The notes under the pieces: generated by a model
Seen by the model: the letters and a program-made list of their open reading frames with translations, nothing else
Database searches by the model: none
Told to the model about the DNA's origin: nothing
Source of the DNA: an uncultured Eubacteriales bacterium
GTDB taxonomy: Bacteria > Bacillota > Clostridia > Lachnospirales > Lachnospiraceae
Direction: 5' to 3'
Assembly (NCBI GenBank): GCA_900314885.1
Contig: OMWY01000005.1
Location: 1 to 64,000, forward strand
Length of the DNA stretch: 64,000 nt
Program-made: the position numbers and the translations under genes
Shown: positions 45,127 through 54,821 of the stretch, piece by piece
Layout of the letters: the number at the start of each line of letters is the position of its first letter
Position numbering within the stretch: position 1 is the stretch's first letter

Positions 45127-45194
45127 TGCCTGGTCCCGTAATATTTATCTAAACTGCGAAGCTGTTTTGAGAAATTTTATGGTACCTGGCACGG
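45125..45194 (+). repeat. GTGCCTGG-family palindromic element overlapping a stop codon
   Basis: AGTGCCTGGTCCC begins at 45125, inside the TAG stop (45124-45126) of the hydrolase gene, and GGTACCTGGCACGG ends at 45194. The arms are imperfect (GTAATATTTATCTAAACtGC with GCtGTTTTGAGAAATTTTAT). Confidence 0.8.
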
Positions 45195-45203
45195 ATGAAT
45201 GTC

Positions 45204-45232
45204 TTGTATTTTATTTCCCATTAGGTTATAAT
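45204..45232 (+). promoter_or_regulatory. Promoter of thrC
   Basis: TTGTAT at 45204-45209 and TATAAT at 45227-45232 have 17-bp spacing and begin 9 bp after the palindromic element. Confidence 0.7.
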
Positions 45233-45256
45233 GTAGAAAAACTTAAGGAGAGAACC

Positions 45257-46768
45257 ATGTCAGAAAATGTATTGTACAATTCTACGCGCGGTGGCGTCAC
45301 GGGACTTACCGCATCAAGGGCTATATTGACCGGACTTGCGCCGGATGGCGGCCTTTTCGTGCCGGATCATTTTCCAAAATTTGATAAAACTATTGATGAT
45401 TTTCGCAGTATGGATTATCGGGAGCTTGCGTATCATGTAATGAAGCTTTTCTTTACCGATTTCACAGAGGAAGAGCTTAGAGCCTGCATAAATGCGGCGT
45501 ATTCTGACAATTTTGATGAGGAAGAGATTGTTCCGCTTGCTGAGACAGGCCGCATGACCTTCCTTGAGCTCTATCACGGACCTACGATTGCCTTCAAGGA
45601 TATGGCTCTTCAGATTCTGCCTCATCTTATGACGACTGCAGCTAAGAAGAATGGCGTGGAGAATGACATAGTTATTCTTACGGCCACATCAGGCGACACA
45701 GGGAAAGCGGCTCTCGCGGGATTTGCCGATGTTCCGGGAACGGGAATTATTGTATTTTACCCACAGGGCGGTGTTTCGTATTTTCAGGAGCGTCAGATGG
45801 TTACCCAGAGGGGCGATAATACCCATGTTGTGGCTATTGACGGCAATTTTGATGACGCCCAGACCGGAGTTAAAAAATTATTCGGAGATAAGGAATTGGC
45901 TGAAAGCCTGAATGAGAAGGGCATTCAGTTTTCGTCTGCCAATTCTATTAATATAGGCCGCCTGGTTCCGCAGATTGTTTACTATGTCTGGGGATACACA
46001 AGGATGCTTAACGGCGAAGAGATAAAACCGGGTGAGACTGTCGATGTATGTGTTCCTACGGGGAATTTCGGTAATATTCTTGCCGCCTTTTACGCAAAGC
46101 AGTTAGGTCTCCCTATTGGGAAATTGATTTGCGCTTCGAATACAAATAAGGTGCTCTTTGACTTCTTTGGTTCGGGAGAATATGACAAGAACCGTGAATT
46201 TACCCTTACCATAAGTCCGAGCATGGATATACTTGTGTCAAGCAACCTTGAGAGACTTATATATTATATCTCGGGAAATGATGCCACTAAGACCGCTGAA
46301 TTCATGAAGGAGCTTCAGACATCAGGCAAATACACAATTACCCCTGAAATGAAGGAAAGGCTCTCGGATTTCCGCGCGGGATACGCGACCGAAGCTGACA
46401 CACTTAAGGCCATACATGATATCTATGAAGGCTATGATTATTTAATAGATACTCATACAGCCGTAGCTGCCCATGTCGCAGGAGAATATCTAAAAAATAA
46501 TGATGGCAGGAGAGTGCTTGTCGCTAGTACCGCAAGCCCTTATAAGTTCGCGAGAAGCGTAGTTCATGCAGTAAAGGGAGATGAGGTGCCGCTTACGGTT
46601 TCTAAGACCTCGCCTGAGGAGGAATGGAAGCTTATCGAGGAGGTAAACAGCCTCTCCGGCCGCGATATTCCACAGGCCGTAATGGACGTTAAGGACGCTC
46701 CAACCCGTCATAGCACTACCTGTGCTGTTGCTGATATGAAGGACACGGTTATCAGCCTTTTAAGCTGA
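45257..46768 (+). CDS. thrC: Threonine synthase
   Basis: The PLP enzyme converts O-phosphohomoserine to threonine. The 503-residue length is that of the long subfamily. The N-terminal helix region YNSTRGGVTGLTASRAILTGLA leads to the PLP lysine K114 in GPTIAFKDMALQ, TATSGDTGKAALAGF and the phosphate-binding PTGNFGNILAAFYAK. AAGGAG at 45245-45250 sets ATG 45257; the open frame extends back to 45095 through the repeat and promoter, which is not plausible. The 3' end overlaps the convergent gene by 17 bp. Confidence 0.95.
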   Translation: MSENVLYNSTRGGVTGLTASRAILTGLAPDGGLFVPDHFPKFDKTIDDFRSMDYRELAYHVMKLFFTDFTEEELRACINAAYSDNFDEEEIVPLAETGRMTFLELYHGPTIAFKDMALQILPHLMTTAAKKNGVENDIVILTATSGDTGKAALAGFADVPGTGIIVFYPQGGVSYFQERQMVTQRGDNTHVVAIDGNFDDAQTGVKKLFGDKELAESLNEKGIQFSSANSINIGRLVPQIVYYVWGYTRMLNGEEIKPGETVDVCVPTGNFGNILAAFYAKQLGLPIGKLICASNTNKVLFDFFGSGEYDKNREFTLTISPSMDILVSSNLERLIYYISGNDATKTAEFMKELQTSGKYTITPEMKERLSDFRAGYATEADTLKAIHDIYEGYDYLIDTHTAVAAHVAGEYLKNNDGRRVLVASTASPYKFARSVVHAVKGDEVPLTVSKTSPEEEWKLIEEVNSLSGRDIPQAVMDVKDAPTRHSTTCAVADMKDTVISLLS

Positions 46769-47543
46769 CGTGTATTACAAGTGATTTATATATTTTTCGA
46801 TACTCGTCATCTGAGATTGAGTCAATGTAATTAAGTTCATAATGTCTTTTGCCGCCGGCGCGAGTGAGTGTGTCGGCGGCCTTGTTATACGCAATTGCGG
46901 CGGTAATTTCGTCGGAATATCTTCCGATAATCACGCTGCCATTTATGTGGATTTTCGCCACGTATACACTCTTATTTTTCTTTTCTTCTTTGAAGACCCC
47001 GATGTAGTGGTTGATTATCTCGATGTTCGAATACCTTAGGTCTGTCGGGTCATTATTAATAAATACATAGTCTCTCCCGGGTACTGAATAATTGTGGACC
47101 CCGAAGCGGGACATGACTGAGGTCTGCATACCGTAGTCGGCGACGAAGAGGTGGTTGCCCCGCTTCATTATTTTATGCTCGGAGTAGTAAAATAGATCGT
47201 CGAGGGAGAATTTGAACACGAGGTCCTCATTCAGGTAATATTCAAAATAATCCCTACGAAGGTAAATGGGGTTGTGAATATATATGCTGTTGTCTCTGAA
47301 ATTGATAAGGGTTACCCATTTTTCAAAGGGGAGGGCCTTGCAGAGGCTGTAGTCGGTGATTTCAGGCAAATGGCCGGAATCCGCGAGCATGATGCTTCCG
47401 GGGCGGAGAGTCCTGTCAGGGATGAGGCCCCGTCTTCCGAGCGCCAACGCCGCCTCCTCGCGGGCAAGTCCCGCCAGCTCATCATTTTCAAAGCTTCCAA
47501 GTGAAATATGCTTCCTCTTATACGTAATATCTGCTCTAACCAT
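46752..47543 (-). CDS. AP2-domain protein with degenerate HNH-like region
   Basis: The 263-residue protein has an AP2-like DNA-binding domain at about 193-240 (YVAKIHINGSVIIGRYSDE, then ITAAIAYNKAADTL) and a half AP2-like motif at 3-36 (VRADITYKRKHISLGSF). Between them, residues 143-178 follow the HNH homing-endonuclease pattern (GRDYVFINNDPTDLRYSNIE), but the catalytic histidines are replaced by Asn. This suggests a homing endonuclease that lost cleavage and may now act as a DNA-binding regulator. Target unknown. GAGGTAGAG precedes the start on the minus strand. It overlaps thrC tail to tail. Confidence 0.7.
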   Translation of the reverse strand: MVRADITYKRKHISLGSFENDELAGLAREEAALALGRRGLIPDRTLRPGSIMLADSGHLPEITDYSLCKALPFEKWVTLINFRDNSIYIHNPIYLRRDYFEYYLNEDLVFKFSLDDLFYYSEHKIMKRGNHLFVADYGMQTSVMSRFGVHNYSVPGRDYVFINNDPTDLRYSNIEIINHYIGVFKEEKKNKSVYVAKIHINGSVIIGRYSDEITAAIAYNKAADTLTRAGGKRHYELNYIDSISDDEYRKIYKSLVIHVSLKG

Positions 47544-47603
47544 AACTCTACCTCGAAGTGAATAGTAACCAAACTATAACTTATATCCTTAAAAAAGTCA
47601 AGG

Positions 47604-47632
47604 TTGAAACTCGGGCCGTGGTATGGTATAAT
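47604..47632 (+). promoter_or_regulatory. Promoter of glnS
   Basis: TTGAAA at 47604-47609 and a perfect TATAAT at 47627-47632 are 17 bp apart. No T-box leader is present in the short 5' region. Confidence 0.8.
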
Positions 47633-47675
47633 AAATTTCGTATGTAAAACGACAGATTTGGAGGACTAACTTCTC

Positions 47676-49352
47676 ATGGAAGAAGGGAACGAAGCAGCAG
47701 TAACCAAAAACTTTATAGAAGATGAGATAGATAAAGATCTTGCAAACGGCAGATACACCGAAATCGTAACCAGGTTTCCACCGGAACCTAACGGCTACCT
47801 TCATATCGGCCACGCGAAGTCTATCATCCTTAACTCAGGGCTTGCGAAGAAGTACGGCGGTCATTTCCACCTCCGCTTCGATGATACGAACCCTATGAAG
47901 GAGAAGACAGAGTTCGTCGAGGCTATCAAGAAGGATGTGGAGTGGCTCGGAGCTGATTACGAGGGCAAGGTCTATTTTGCGTCCGATTATTTTGATATAA
48001 TGTACGAGTCAGCCATCAAGCTTATCAAGAAGGGCCTCGCCTATGTCGATGATCTTTCGGCTGACGAGATCAGAGAATATAGAGGAACCCTTACGGAACC
48101 GGGGAAGAACAGCCCTTACCGAGAGAGAACCATAGAAGAGAACCTTGATTTATTTACAAGGATGAAGGACGGCGAGTTCGAGGACGGCGCGAGAGTTCTG
48201 AGGGCTAAGATAGATATGGCCAGCCCTAATATGAATATGCGTGACCCGGTTATCTACCGTATCGCCCATATGACCCACCACAATACAGGCGACAAGTGGT
48301 GCATTTATCCTATGTATGACTTCGCTCATCCTATAGAGGATGCGACAGAGGGCATTTCCCACTCAATCTGCACCCTTGAGTTCGAGGACCACAGACCGCT
48401 CTACGACTGGGTTGTGAACAATCTCGATTACCCTCATCCACCGAGGCAGATAGAGTTCGCTAAGCTCTACCTTAAGAACGTCGTTACCGGCAAGCGTTAC
48501 ATCAAGCGCCTTGTTGAAAATGGAACGGTTGACGGTTGGGATGATCCGAGACTTGTCACCATAGCGGCCTTAAGAAGGAGAGGCTTCACGCCTGAGTCTA
48601 TCAGAATGTTCATGGAGCTCTCAGGAGTCGGCAAGGCTAATTCCACATCGGATTACGCCATGCTTGAGTACTGCCTCCGCGAGGACCTCAAGCTTAAGAA
48701 GAAGAGAGTTATGGCTGTCCTTGATCCTATAAAGCTCGTTATCACGAACTATCCCGAGGGAGTCGAGGAGATTCTCGAGGCGGACAATAACCTTGAAAAT
48801 GAGGAGCTCGGCAAGAGAGAGCTTTCATTTGGCAGAGAGCTCTATATAGAGCGGAGCGACTTCATGATTGACCCGCCTAAGAAGTATTACAGGCTCTTCC
48901 CGGGGAATGAGGTCCGTCTTATGAATGCCTACTTTGTAAAATGTACCGGCTACAAGACCGATGAGAACGGCAATGTCACTGAGGTTGAGTGTACCTATGA
49001 CCCTGAGACGAAGTCAGGAAGCGGCTTCACGGGCCGTAAGGTCAAGGGCACCATCCACTGGGTAAACGCTAGAACCGCTGTTCCGTGCGAGGTAAGGCTC
49101 TATGAGAATATTGTCGACGAAGAGAAGGGTGTCTACGACGATGAGGGAAATGTGAATGTAAATCCTAATTCCCTCACAGTCCTTAAGAACTGCTTCGTAG
49201 AAGAGAGCCTTAAGGGAACGGATACCGTAGACCAGTACCAGTTTGTGAGAAATGGCTTCTTCTGCCTTGACAGTAAGGATTCGAAGCCTGACGCGCTTGT
49301 ATTTAACAGAATTGTATCTTTGAAGAGTTCATATAAACCTGATAAAAATTAA
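47676..49352 (+). CDS. glnS: Glutaminyl-tRNA synthetase
   Basis: The 558-residue class I enzyme has [17 protein letters not shown] with the HIGH motif, RFDDTNP, the [13 protein letters not shown] segment and the anticodon-binding beta-barrels at the C-terminus. The KMSKS-type motif, VMSKRKL in E. coli GlnRS, reads [10 protein letters not shown] here, keeping the Lys-Arg. Its presence means Gln-tRNA can be made directly, unlike in many Firmicutes that use GatCAB. Bacterial GlnRS was acquired by transfer from eukaryotes; that is family knowledge. TTGGAGG at 47658-47664 precedes the ATG. Confidence 0.95.
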   Translation: MEEGNEAAVTKNFIEDEIDKDLANGRYTEIVTRFPPEPNGYLHIGHAKSIILNSGLAKKYGGHFHLRFDDTNPMKEKTEFVEAIKKDVEWLGADYEGKVYFASDYFDIMYESAIKLIKKGLAYVDDLSADEIREYRGTLTEPGKNSPYRERTIEENLDLFTRMKDGEFEDGARVLRAKIDMASPNMNMRDPVIYRIAHMTHHNTGDKWCIYPMYDFAHPIEDATEGISHSICTLEFEDHRPLYDWVVNNLDYPHPPRQIEFAKLYLKNVVTGKRYIKRLVENGTVDGWDDPRLVTIAALRRRGFTPESIRMFMELSGVGKANSTSDYAMLEYCLREDLKLKKKRVMAVLDPIKLVITNYPEGVEEILEADNNLENEELGKRELSFGRELYIERSDFMIDPPKKYYRLFPGNEVRLMNAYFVKCTGYKTDENGNVTEVECTYDPETKSGSGFTGRKVKGTIHWVNARTAVPCEVRLYENIVDEEKGVYDDEGNVNVNPNSLTVLKNCFVEESLKGTDTVDQYQFVRNGFFCLDSKDSKPDALVFNRIVSLKSSYKPDKN

Positions 49353-49372
49353 CATATTTTGGAGGTTAAGCT

Positions 49373-50227
49373 ATGGCTGACATTTTTGCGGGACTTGAGA
49401 AGTTAGGATTTGGCAATCTTAAGGATGTAAAGATCTACGACGAACCGAAGAAGAAAGAGGAAGGGGCGGCAGGACCTGCCGCTAATGAGCCTCATAAGGC
49501 TTCAGAGGCAGACATGCTCTTCGATAAGAAGTACAACTGCCCTGTCTGCGGTAATGAGTTTAAGTCTAAGGCAGTCAGAGCCGGAAGGGCCAAGCTTGAT
49601 CACCAGGATACTGACCTAAGGAGCGTATTTACTCCGGGCGATATCAATAAATATAACGCTGTAGCCTGCCCTAAGTGCGGTTACGCCGCTATGGATAAGT
49701 CCTTCATGACTCTTTCGGTAAGGCAGGAGCGTGCCATCAAGGATAATATCACGCCTAAGTTCAAGGGACTCCCTGAATATGGCGACATCTATACCTATGA
49801 CCAGGCTATTGAACGCTTTCAGCTTGTTCTTTTAAATGATATAGTTAAGCAGGCGAAGACCAGTGAGAGGGCCTTTGTATGCCTTAAGCTCGCATGGCTT
49901 GTCCGCGGCAAGAGCGAGGAGCTTGATAAGTCGGCGCCTGACTACGCAGCCCAGAAGAAGGCCCTCTACGAGGAGGAGCTTCAGTATCTTTCAAATGCCT
50001 ACGATGGCTTTAAGACTGCCATAAGCAGCGAGAATTTCCCTATAGCGGGACTCGATGAGAACACTCTTGAGCTTATCTTAGGCGATACGGCGAGGAAGCT
50101 AGGCAAGAAGGATGAGGCCTCGAGATGGCTTTCTGAGGTTATCACATCTAAGACCGCCAAGGAAATGATTAAGGAAAAGGCCCGCGATATCCGTGATATG
50201 ATAGTGGGGTCGGGAGAAAAACAGTAA
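49373..50227 (+). CDS. DUF2225 zinc-ribbon-containing protein
   Basis: The 284-residue protein has two cysteine pairs, NCPVCGNEF near 55-63 and CPKCGYAAMDKSF near 101-113, as in DUF2225 (PF09986), and a helical C-terminal half with TPR-like character (FVCLKLAWLVRG and the region after). The N-terminal 45 residues are Lys/Glu/Ala-rich. The function is not established; the family may be a scaffold with a metal site. It stands 20 bp after glnS and 17 bp before the M16C peptidase. TTTTGGAGG precedes the start. Confidence 0.85.
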   Translation: MADIFAGLEKLGFGNLKDVKIYDEPKKKEEGAAGPAANEPHKASEADMLFDKKYNCPVCGNEFKSKAVRAGRAKLDHQDTDLRSVFTPGDINKYNAVACPKCGYAAMDKSFMTLSVRQERAIKDNITPKFKGLPEYGDIYTYDQAIERFQLVLLNDIVKQAKTSERAFVCLKLAWLVRGKSEELDKSAPDYAAQKKALYEEELQYLSNAYDGFKTAISSENFPIAGLDENTLELILGDTARKLGKKDEASRWLSEVITSKTAKEMIKEKARDIRDMIVGSGEKQ

Positions 50228-50244
50228 GGGGATATTTTTAATTT

Positions 50245-53223
50245 ATGTCTAAAAGCGTAAAAAACATTAACGAAGTAAGAATACCTGCGGCTTACGAGCT
50301 TATCGGGGTAAATGAGCTGCCTGAGAACAAGAGTCTTGGTATATATTTAAAGCATAAAAAGAGTGGAGCGAAGCTTGCGCTCATTTCAAACGAGGATAAG
50401 AATAAGGTATTCTGCATAGGCTTCCGTACGCCACCTGAGGATTCTACAGGTGTGGCCCATATAGTTGAGCACACAACCCTCTGCGGTTCTAAGAAGTATC
50501 CTTCTAAGGACCCGTTTGTAGAGCTTGTTAAGGGATCTCTCAATACATTCCTTAACGCCATGACCTATCCGGATAAGACCGTATACCCTGTTGCGAGCGA
50601 GAATGACAAGGACTTCGCGAACCTCATGGGGGTATATCTTGACGCGGTATTTTATCCTAATTTTTACAGAAACAAGGCTATCTTCGAACAGGAGGGCTGG
50701 CACTATGAGCTCGATCCTGAGACGGGAAAGCTTACGTATAACGGCGTTGTCTATAATGAGATGAAGGGCTCATTCTCAAGCCCTGACACAATCGAGTGGA
50801 ATGATATATCTGCCGAGCTCTATCCTGATGTCACCTATCACTTTGTATCGGGTGGAGATCCGGAGGTTATACCTACGCTCACCTATGAGAATTATCTTGC
50901 CTTCCACAAGAGATTTTATCATCCGTCAAATTCATACATATATCTCTATGGTGATTTTGATATTGAGGACAGGCTTGATTTCCTCGATAAGGAATACTTA
51001 TCCGCCTTTGACGCTATAGATCCTAAGTCGGAGATTCCTCTTCAGAAGCCGGTTAAGGCTGATAAGACTTATACATACTCTCTTTCTGACGGCGAGGACA
51101 GCGACCACAGGACCTTCTTATCGTATTCTACAGTGACAGGCCTTTCTACAGATGTAATGCACGCGAACGCCATGAAGATTCTCGAGTACGTCATGGTTGA
51201 CGCGCCGGGAGCGCCTATAAAGAAGGCCCTGGTTGACGCGGGAATCGGAAATGACATTTCTTCCTCATTTGTCACTGATTCAAGGCAGACGGCATTGATC
51301 ATCGAGGCGGCCGGAGCGAATGCGGAGGATAAAGATAAATTCGTATCTGTAATAGAGGATACTGCGAAGAAGTATATAGAGCAGGGCATTTCAAAGAAGA
51401 GCCTTACCGCTTCACTTAATTTCTTCGAGTTTAAGTATCGTGAAGGCGACTTTGGCAGGTGGCCTAAGGGACTCCTTGTGGGCCTTCGCATGTATGACAG
51501 CTGGCTCTATGACGAGACTAAGCCATTTGACACGATTGAGCTTGGCGGTATATTCGCGGAGCTCCGTAAGAAGATCGATACGGATTATTTTGAGAAGCTT
51601 CTTGATTCAGCACTTTTACATAACGACCATAAGGTTATTCTTACGGTTGCCCCTGAGAAGGGCAAGAATGCTGCTCTCGAGAAGGCGACAGAGGAGAAGC
51701 TCGCTAAGATTAAGGCTTCGATGACGGAGAAGGATATAGAGGACCTTAAGGCTGAAAGCGCTAAGCTTAAGGCCTTCCAGGAGACACCTTCGACGCCTGA
51801 GGAGCTCGCTGCCATTCCTATGCTTGACCGCGAGGATATAGCGAAGAAGCCAAAGACAGTTTCGAACATTGATAAGGAAATAAATGGAATTAAGACCCTC
51901 TGGCATAAGGAGGATACGAACGGCATAGCCTATCTTCATCTTCTCTTTGACGCTAACGATATGGCGGAGGAAGACTTACAGTACATGAGGCTGCTCGCTG
52001 ATACGTTAGGTCTTGTGGATACGAAGAAGCATACTTATGCAGACCTCTCTGATGAGGTTCTCATGTACAGTGGCGGCATCATGCCTGATCTTAATTACTA
52101 CAGCAATGTTGATGACGCGAATAAGGTAGGCGTTTACTTCGGCGCAGAGCTTAAGACTCTTGCGAGGGAGCTGCCTCATTCTCTGCCTCTTTTAAATGAG
52201 ATTCTCTATGAGACCGAGTTTACTGATGCTACGGATAAGAGAGTAAAGGAAATCCTTAAGGAAAATATAGCGGGAGCCCAGAGCAGCCTCGAGGGGAACG
52301 GTAACGCGAACGCAGTGTCCGCAGGAGCCTATTACCTCACCGCCATGGGAAGAGTCGGTGAACTAGTGAACGGCATTTCCTACTACAGGTTCATAAAGGA
52401 TCTTTCTGACAATTATGAGAGTAAGAAGGATGCCCTTCATAAGAAGCTAAATGGCCTCCTTAAGAAATATATCGTAAAGGAACGTGCCTTCATATCGGTA
52501 ACGGCTGACGAGGCTTCGTTTACAGAGGTCGCGAATAAGGGTGACCTTCTTGTCGATATAATGCCTACGGGAAGTCCTGTAAGCTCAGATAAGCTAAGTG
52601 ACAGACTTGTAAATGAGATCGCGGCTGAACGCAAGGGCTGGTCTAAGAAGGCTATCGCCTACACAGGTTCGGGTACGGTTCAGTATGTAGCGAGAGTCGG
52701 AAACTTCCGAGAGAAGGGGCTTCCTTATACCGGGCTTCTTGAGCTCATGAAGGTAATGCTCTCATACGATTACCTCTGGATGAATGTCAGGGTCAAGGGC
52801 GGCGCTTACGGCTGCTATGGCGGATTTGACAGGGACGGCAGAGGATCATTTTCAAGCTACCGCGACCCTAACCTCTTCGAGACTGATAAGGTCTATGAGG
52901 GAGTCGCTGATTATCTCGAAAGCTTCAAGGCTGATGACAGGACACTGACTCAGTTTATCATAGGTACGATGAGTGCGGTTGACAGACCGCTTAATCCTTA
53001 CGCTTCGGGCGAGAAGGCGCTAGTATGGAAAATGCGCGGTGTATCCTACGAGGATGCCGAGAAGGCGAGAGATGAGATTCTTTCTGTGACAGAAGAAGGA
53101 ATCCACAGTCTCGCGCCATACGCCAAGGCTCTTATGGATGACAATGTCCTTGCGGTAGTCGGTTCGGAAGCGAAGATAAATGAAAACAGGGATAAGTTTG
53201 ACAAGGTGGAGAGTCTGCTATGA
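50245..53223 (+). CDS. M16C-family zinc peptidase (presequence-protease type)
   Basis: The 992-residue protein has the inverted zinc motif HIVEH at 72-76 (two His ligands and catalytic Glu) in GVAHIVEHTTLCGSKKYP, the third-ligand region YNEMKGSFSSPD near 170-181, and four homologous halves making the clamshell seen in PreP/Cym1. The VRVKGGAYGCYGGF region in the C-terminal half holds the substrate-binding Arg/Tyr type residues. There is no signal peptide, so it probably degrades peptides in the cytoplasm. The stop overlaps the era start (ATGA). Confidence 0.93.
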   Translation: MSKSVKNINEVRIPAAYELIGVNELPENKSLGIYLKHKKSGAKLALISNEDKNKVFCIGFRTPPEDSTGVAHIVEHTTLCGSKKYPSKDPFVELVKGSLNTFLNAMTYPDKTVYPVASENDKDFANLMGVYLDAVFYPNFYRNKAIFEQEGWHYELDPETGKLTYNGVVYNEMKGSFSSPDTIEWNDISAELYPDVTYHFVSGGDPEVIPTLTYENYLAFHKRFYHPSNSYIYLYGDFDIEDRLDFLDKEYLSAFDAIDPKSEIPLQKPVKADKTYTYSLSDGEDSDHRTFLSYSTVTGLSTDVMHANAMKILEYVMVDAPGAPIKKALVDAGIGNDISSSFVTDSRQTALIIEAAGANAEDKDKFVSVIEDTAKKYIEQGISKKSLTASLNFFEFKYREGDFGRWPKGLLVGLRMYDSWLYDETKPFDTIELGGIFAELRKKIDTDYFEKLLDSALLHNDHKVILTVAPEKGKNAALEKATEEKLAKIKASMTEKDIEDLKAESAKLKAFQETPSTPEELAAIPMLDREDIAKKPKTVSNIDKEINGIKTLWHKEDTNGIAYLHLLFDANDMAEEDLQYMRLLADTLGLVDTKKHTYADLSDEVLMYSGGIMPDLNYYSNVDDANKVGVYFGAELKTLARELPHSLPLLNEILYETEFTDATDKRVKEILKENIAGAQSSLEGNGNANAVSAGAYYLTAMGRVGELVNGISYYRFIKDLSDNYESKKDALHKKLNGLLKKYIVKERAFISVTADEASFTEVANKGDLLVDIMPTGSPVSSDKLSDRLVNEIAAERKGWSKKAIAYTGSGTVQYVARVGNFREKGLPYTGLLELMKVMLSYDYLWMNVRVKGGAYGCYGGFDRDGRGSFSSYRDPNLFETDKVYEGVADYLESFKADDRTLTQFIIGTMSAVDRPLNPYASGEKALVWKMRGVSYEDAEKARDEILSVTEEGIHSLAPYAKALMDDNVLAVVGSEAKINENRDKFDKVESLL

Positions 53224-54140
53224 GTGGATTTAAATCCGGATTTGTGACGCTTATAGGGCGGCCGAACGTAGGCAAGTCTACCCTTATGAATAATCTCATA
53301 GGCATGAAGATAGCCATCACGAGCGCGAAGCCGCAGACCACGAGAAACAGGATTCAGACTGTCTATACAGATGCGAACGGGCAGATCATTTTCCTCGATA
53401 CACCGGGAATCCATAAGGCTGTAAATAAGCTTGGCGAGTACATGGACTCTGTAGCCGAGGGAACCCTTTCTGAGGTCGATGAAATCCTATGGCTCGTGGA
53501 ACCGACGACCTTTATAGGGAAGGGAGAGCAGCATATAGCTGAGCTTCTTAAGGGCGCGAAGGTTCCGGTAATCCTTGTAATCAACAAGATGGATACGGTT
53601 AAGCCTGAGGAGCTGCTTCCTGTAATTGAGGCCTATAAGGACGTGGCGAATTTCTCTGAAATAATTCCGGTTTCTGCCGCGACTGGTGAGAACAGGGATG
53701 AGCTTATCAAGGCAATTCTTTCACATTTGCCTGAGGGGCCAATGTACTACGATGAGGACACCCTGACCGATGAGCCTGAGAGGCAGATAGCGGCTGAGAT
53801 GATAAGGGAACAGGCCTTGCGTCTCCTTAAGGATGAGGTTCCACATGGTATAGCTGTGACTATCGAGAGCATGAAGGAAGAGAAGGACACGAGTGTCCGC
53901 CATTCTCATAAGAATATTTGTGTCATCGAGGCTACGATATACTGCGAGAAGGATTCTCACAAGGGCATCATTATCGGGAAGAACGGCCAAATGCTTAAGG
54001 AAATCGGGAGTCGCGCGAGGAAGGAAATCTCTGACATGCTCGGTATGAAGGTTGAGCTTCACACCTGGGTCAAGGTTAAGAAGGACTGGCGTGACTCCGA
54101 TAAGGAAATGAAACGGTTCGGATACGTTCCGGGAGAGTAA
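53220..54140 (+). CDS. era: GTPase Era
   Basis: Era is needed for maturation of 16S rRNA and 30S assembly. The 306-residue protein has G1 GRPNVGKST at 13-21, DTPGIH (G3), NKMD (G4) and SAATGEN (G5), then a type-2 KH domain with GKNGQMLKEIGSRARKEI. The start overlaps the M16C gene by 4 bp, and recO follows after 3 bp; the era-recO order is common in Firmicutes. Confidence 0.96.
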   Translation: MSGFKSGFVTLIGRPNVGKSTLMNNLIGMKIAITSAKPQTTRNRIQTVYTDANGQIIFLDTPGIHKAVNKLGEYMDSVAEGTLSEVDEILWLVEPTTFIGKGEQHIAELLKGAKVPVILVINKMDTVKPEELLPVIEAYKDVANFSEIIPVSAATGENRDELIKAILSHLPEGPMYYDEDTLTDEPERQIAAEMIREQALRLLKDEVPHGIAVTIESMKEEKDTSVRHSHKNICVIEATIYCEKDSHKGIIIGKNGQMLKEIGSRARKEISDMLGMKVELHTWVKVKKDWRDSDKEMKRFGYVPGE

Positions 54141-54143
54141 GGA

Positions 54144-54803
54144 ATGACTGATGAGATCACCGCGACAGGCGTCGTAATTTCTACTATGCCGATTGGCGAG
54201 TTTGACAAGCGTGTCGTGATGCTCACAGGCGAGTACGGCAAGATTCACGCCTTCGCAAGAGGGGCGAGAAGGCCTACGAGCCCTATGCTTGCGGGAACTG
54301 AGCCTCTTACCTTCGCGAAGTTTAAACTCCGTTCCGGGAAAAACGCTTATTCCCTCCTTGGGGTTGAAATAGCTGATTATTTTGAAGACGTGCGGGAAGA
54401 TTTCGACAAGCTTATGTATGGGCTTTATTTTCTTGAGCTTGCCTCGTTCTTCGGAAGAGAGAACCTTGGAGCACCCGGAGAAGTAAAGCTGGTCTATGCT
54501 GCGCTTAAGAAGCTTGCTAAGGCCGATAATGAAGACTTTACACCCGATTTCATCCGTCTTGTGTACGAGCTTAAGCTTTTTAATATCGAGGGCTTCTTGC
54601 CCCAGGGTAAGGACGCGGGACTTTCGGTACCGGCGGCAGTATACGCAGTTGACTACGTGGAGCGAACCGACCCCCTCGCCGTATTTTCATTTACCCTTGC
54701 GGATGACGCTGTCCGTGAGCTCAGGGGACTTTGTAATTCATACCTTAAGAAATATACAGACAATAACTTCAAGTCGTTAGAGATGCTGAACGCGAAGGTT
54801 TAG
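54144..54803 (+). CDS. recO: DNA repair protein RecO, short form without zinc finger
   Basis: RecO loads RecA in the RecFOR pathway. The 219-residue protein has the OB-fold N-terminus (TATGVVISTMPIGEFDKRV and GKIHAFARGARRP) and the helical C-terminal domain. It is about 30 residues shorter than Bacillus RecO, and no Cys-x-x-Cys pairs are seen between about residues 145 and 190 where the family zinc finger normally sits. The reading frame is intact, so this looks like a natural zinc-free form. Confidence 0.88.
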   Translation: MTDEITATGVVISTMPIGEFDKRVVMLTGEYGKIHAFARGARRPTSPMLAGTEPLTFAKFKLRSGKNAYSLLGVEIADYFEDVREDFDKLMYGLYFLELASFFGRENLGAPGEVKLVYAALKKLAKADNEDFTPDFIRLVYELKLFNIEGFLPQGKDAGLSVPAAVYAVDYVERTDPLAVFSFTLADDAVRELRGLCNSYLKKYTDNNFKSLEMLNAKV

Positions 54804-54821
54804 TGTCGGAGAAGGGAGACT

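Noticed and set aside
45095..45256. Longer N-terminus for threonine synthase
   Set aside because: The extension runs through a palindromic repeat and the gene's own promoter; the ribosome binding site and family alignment support 45257.
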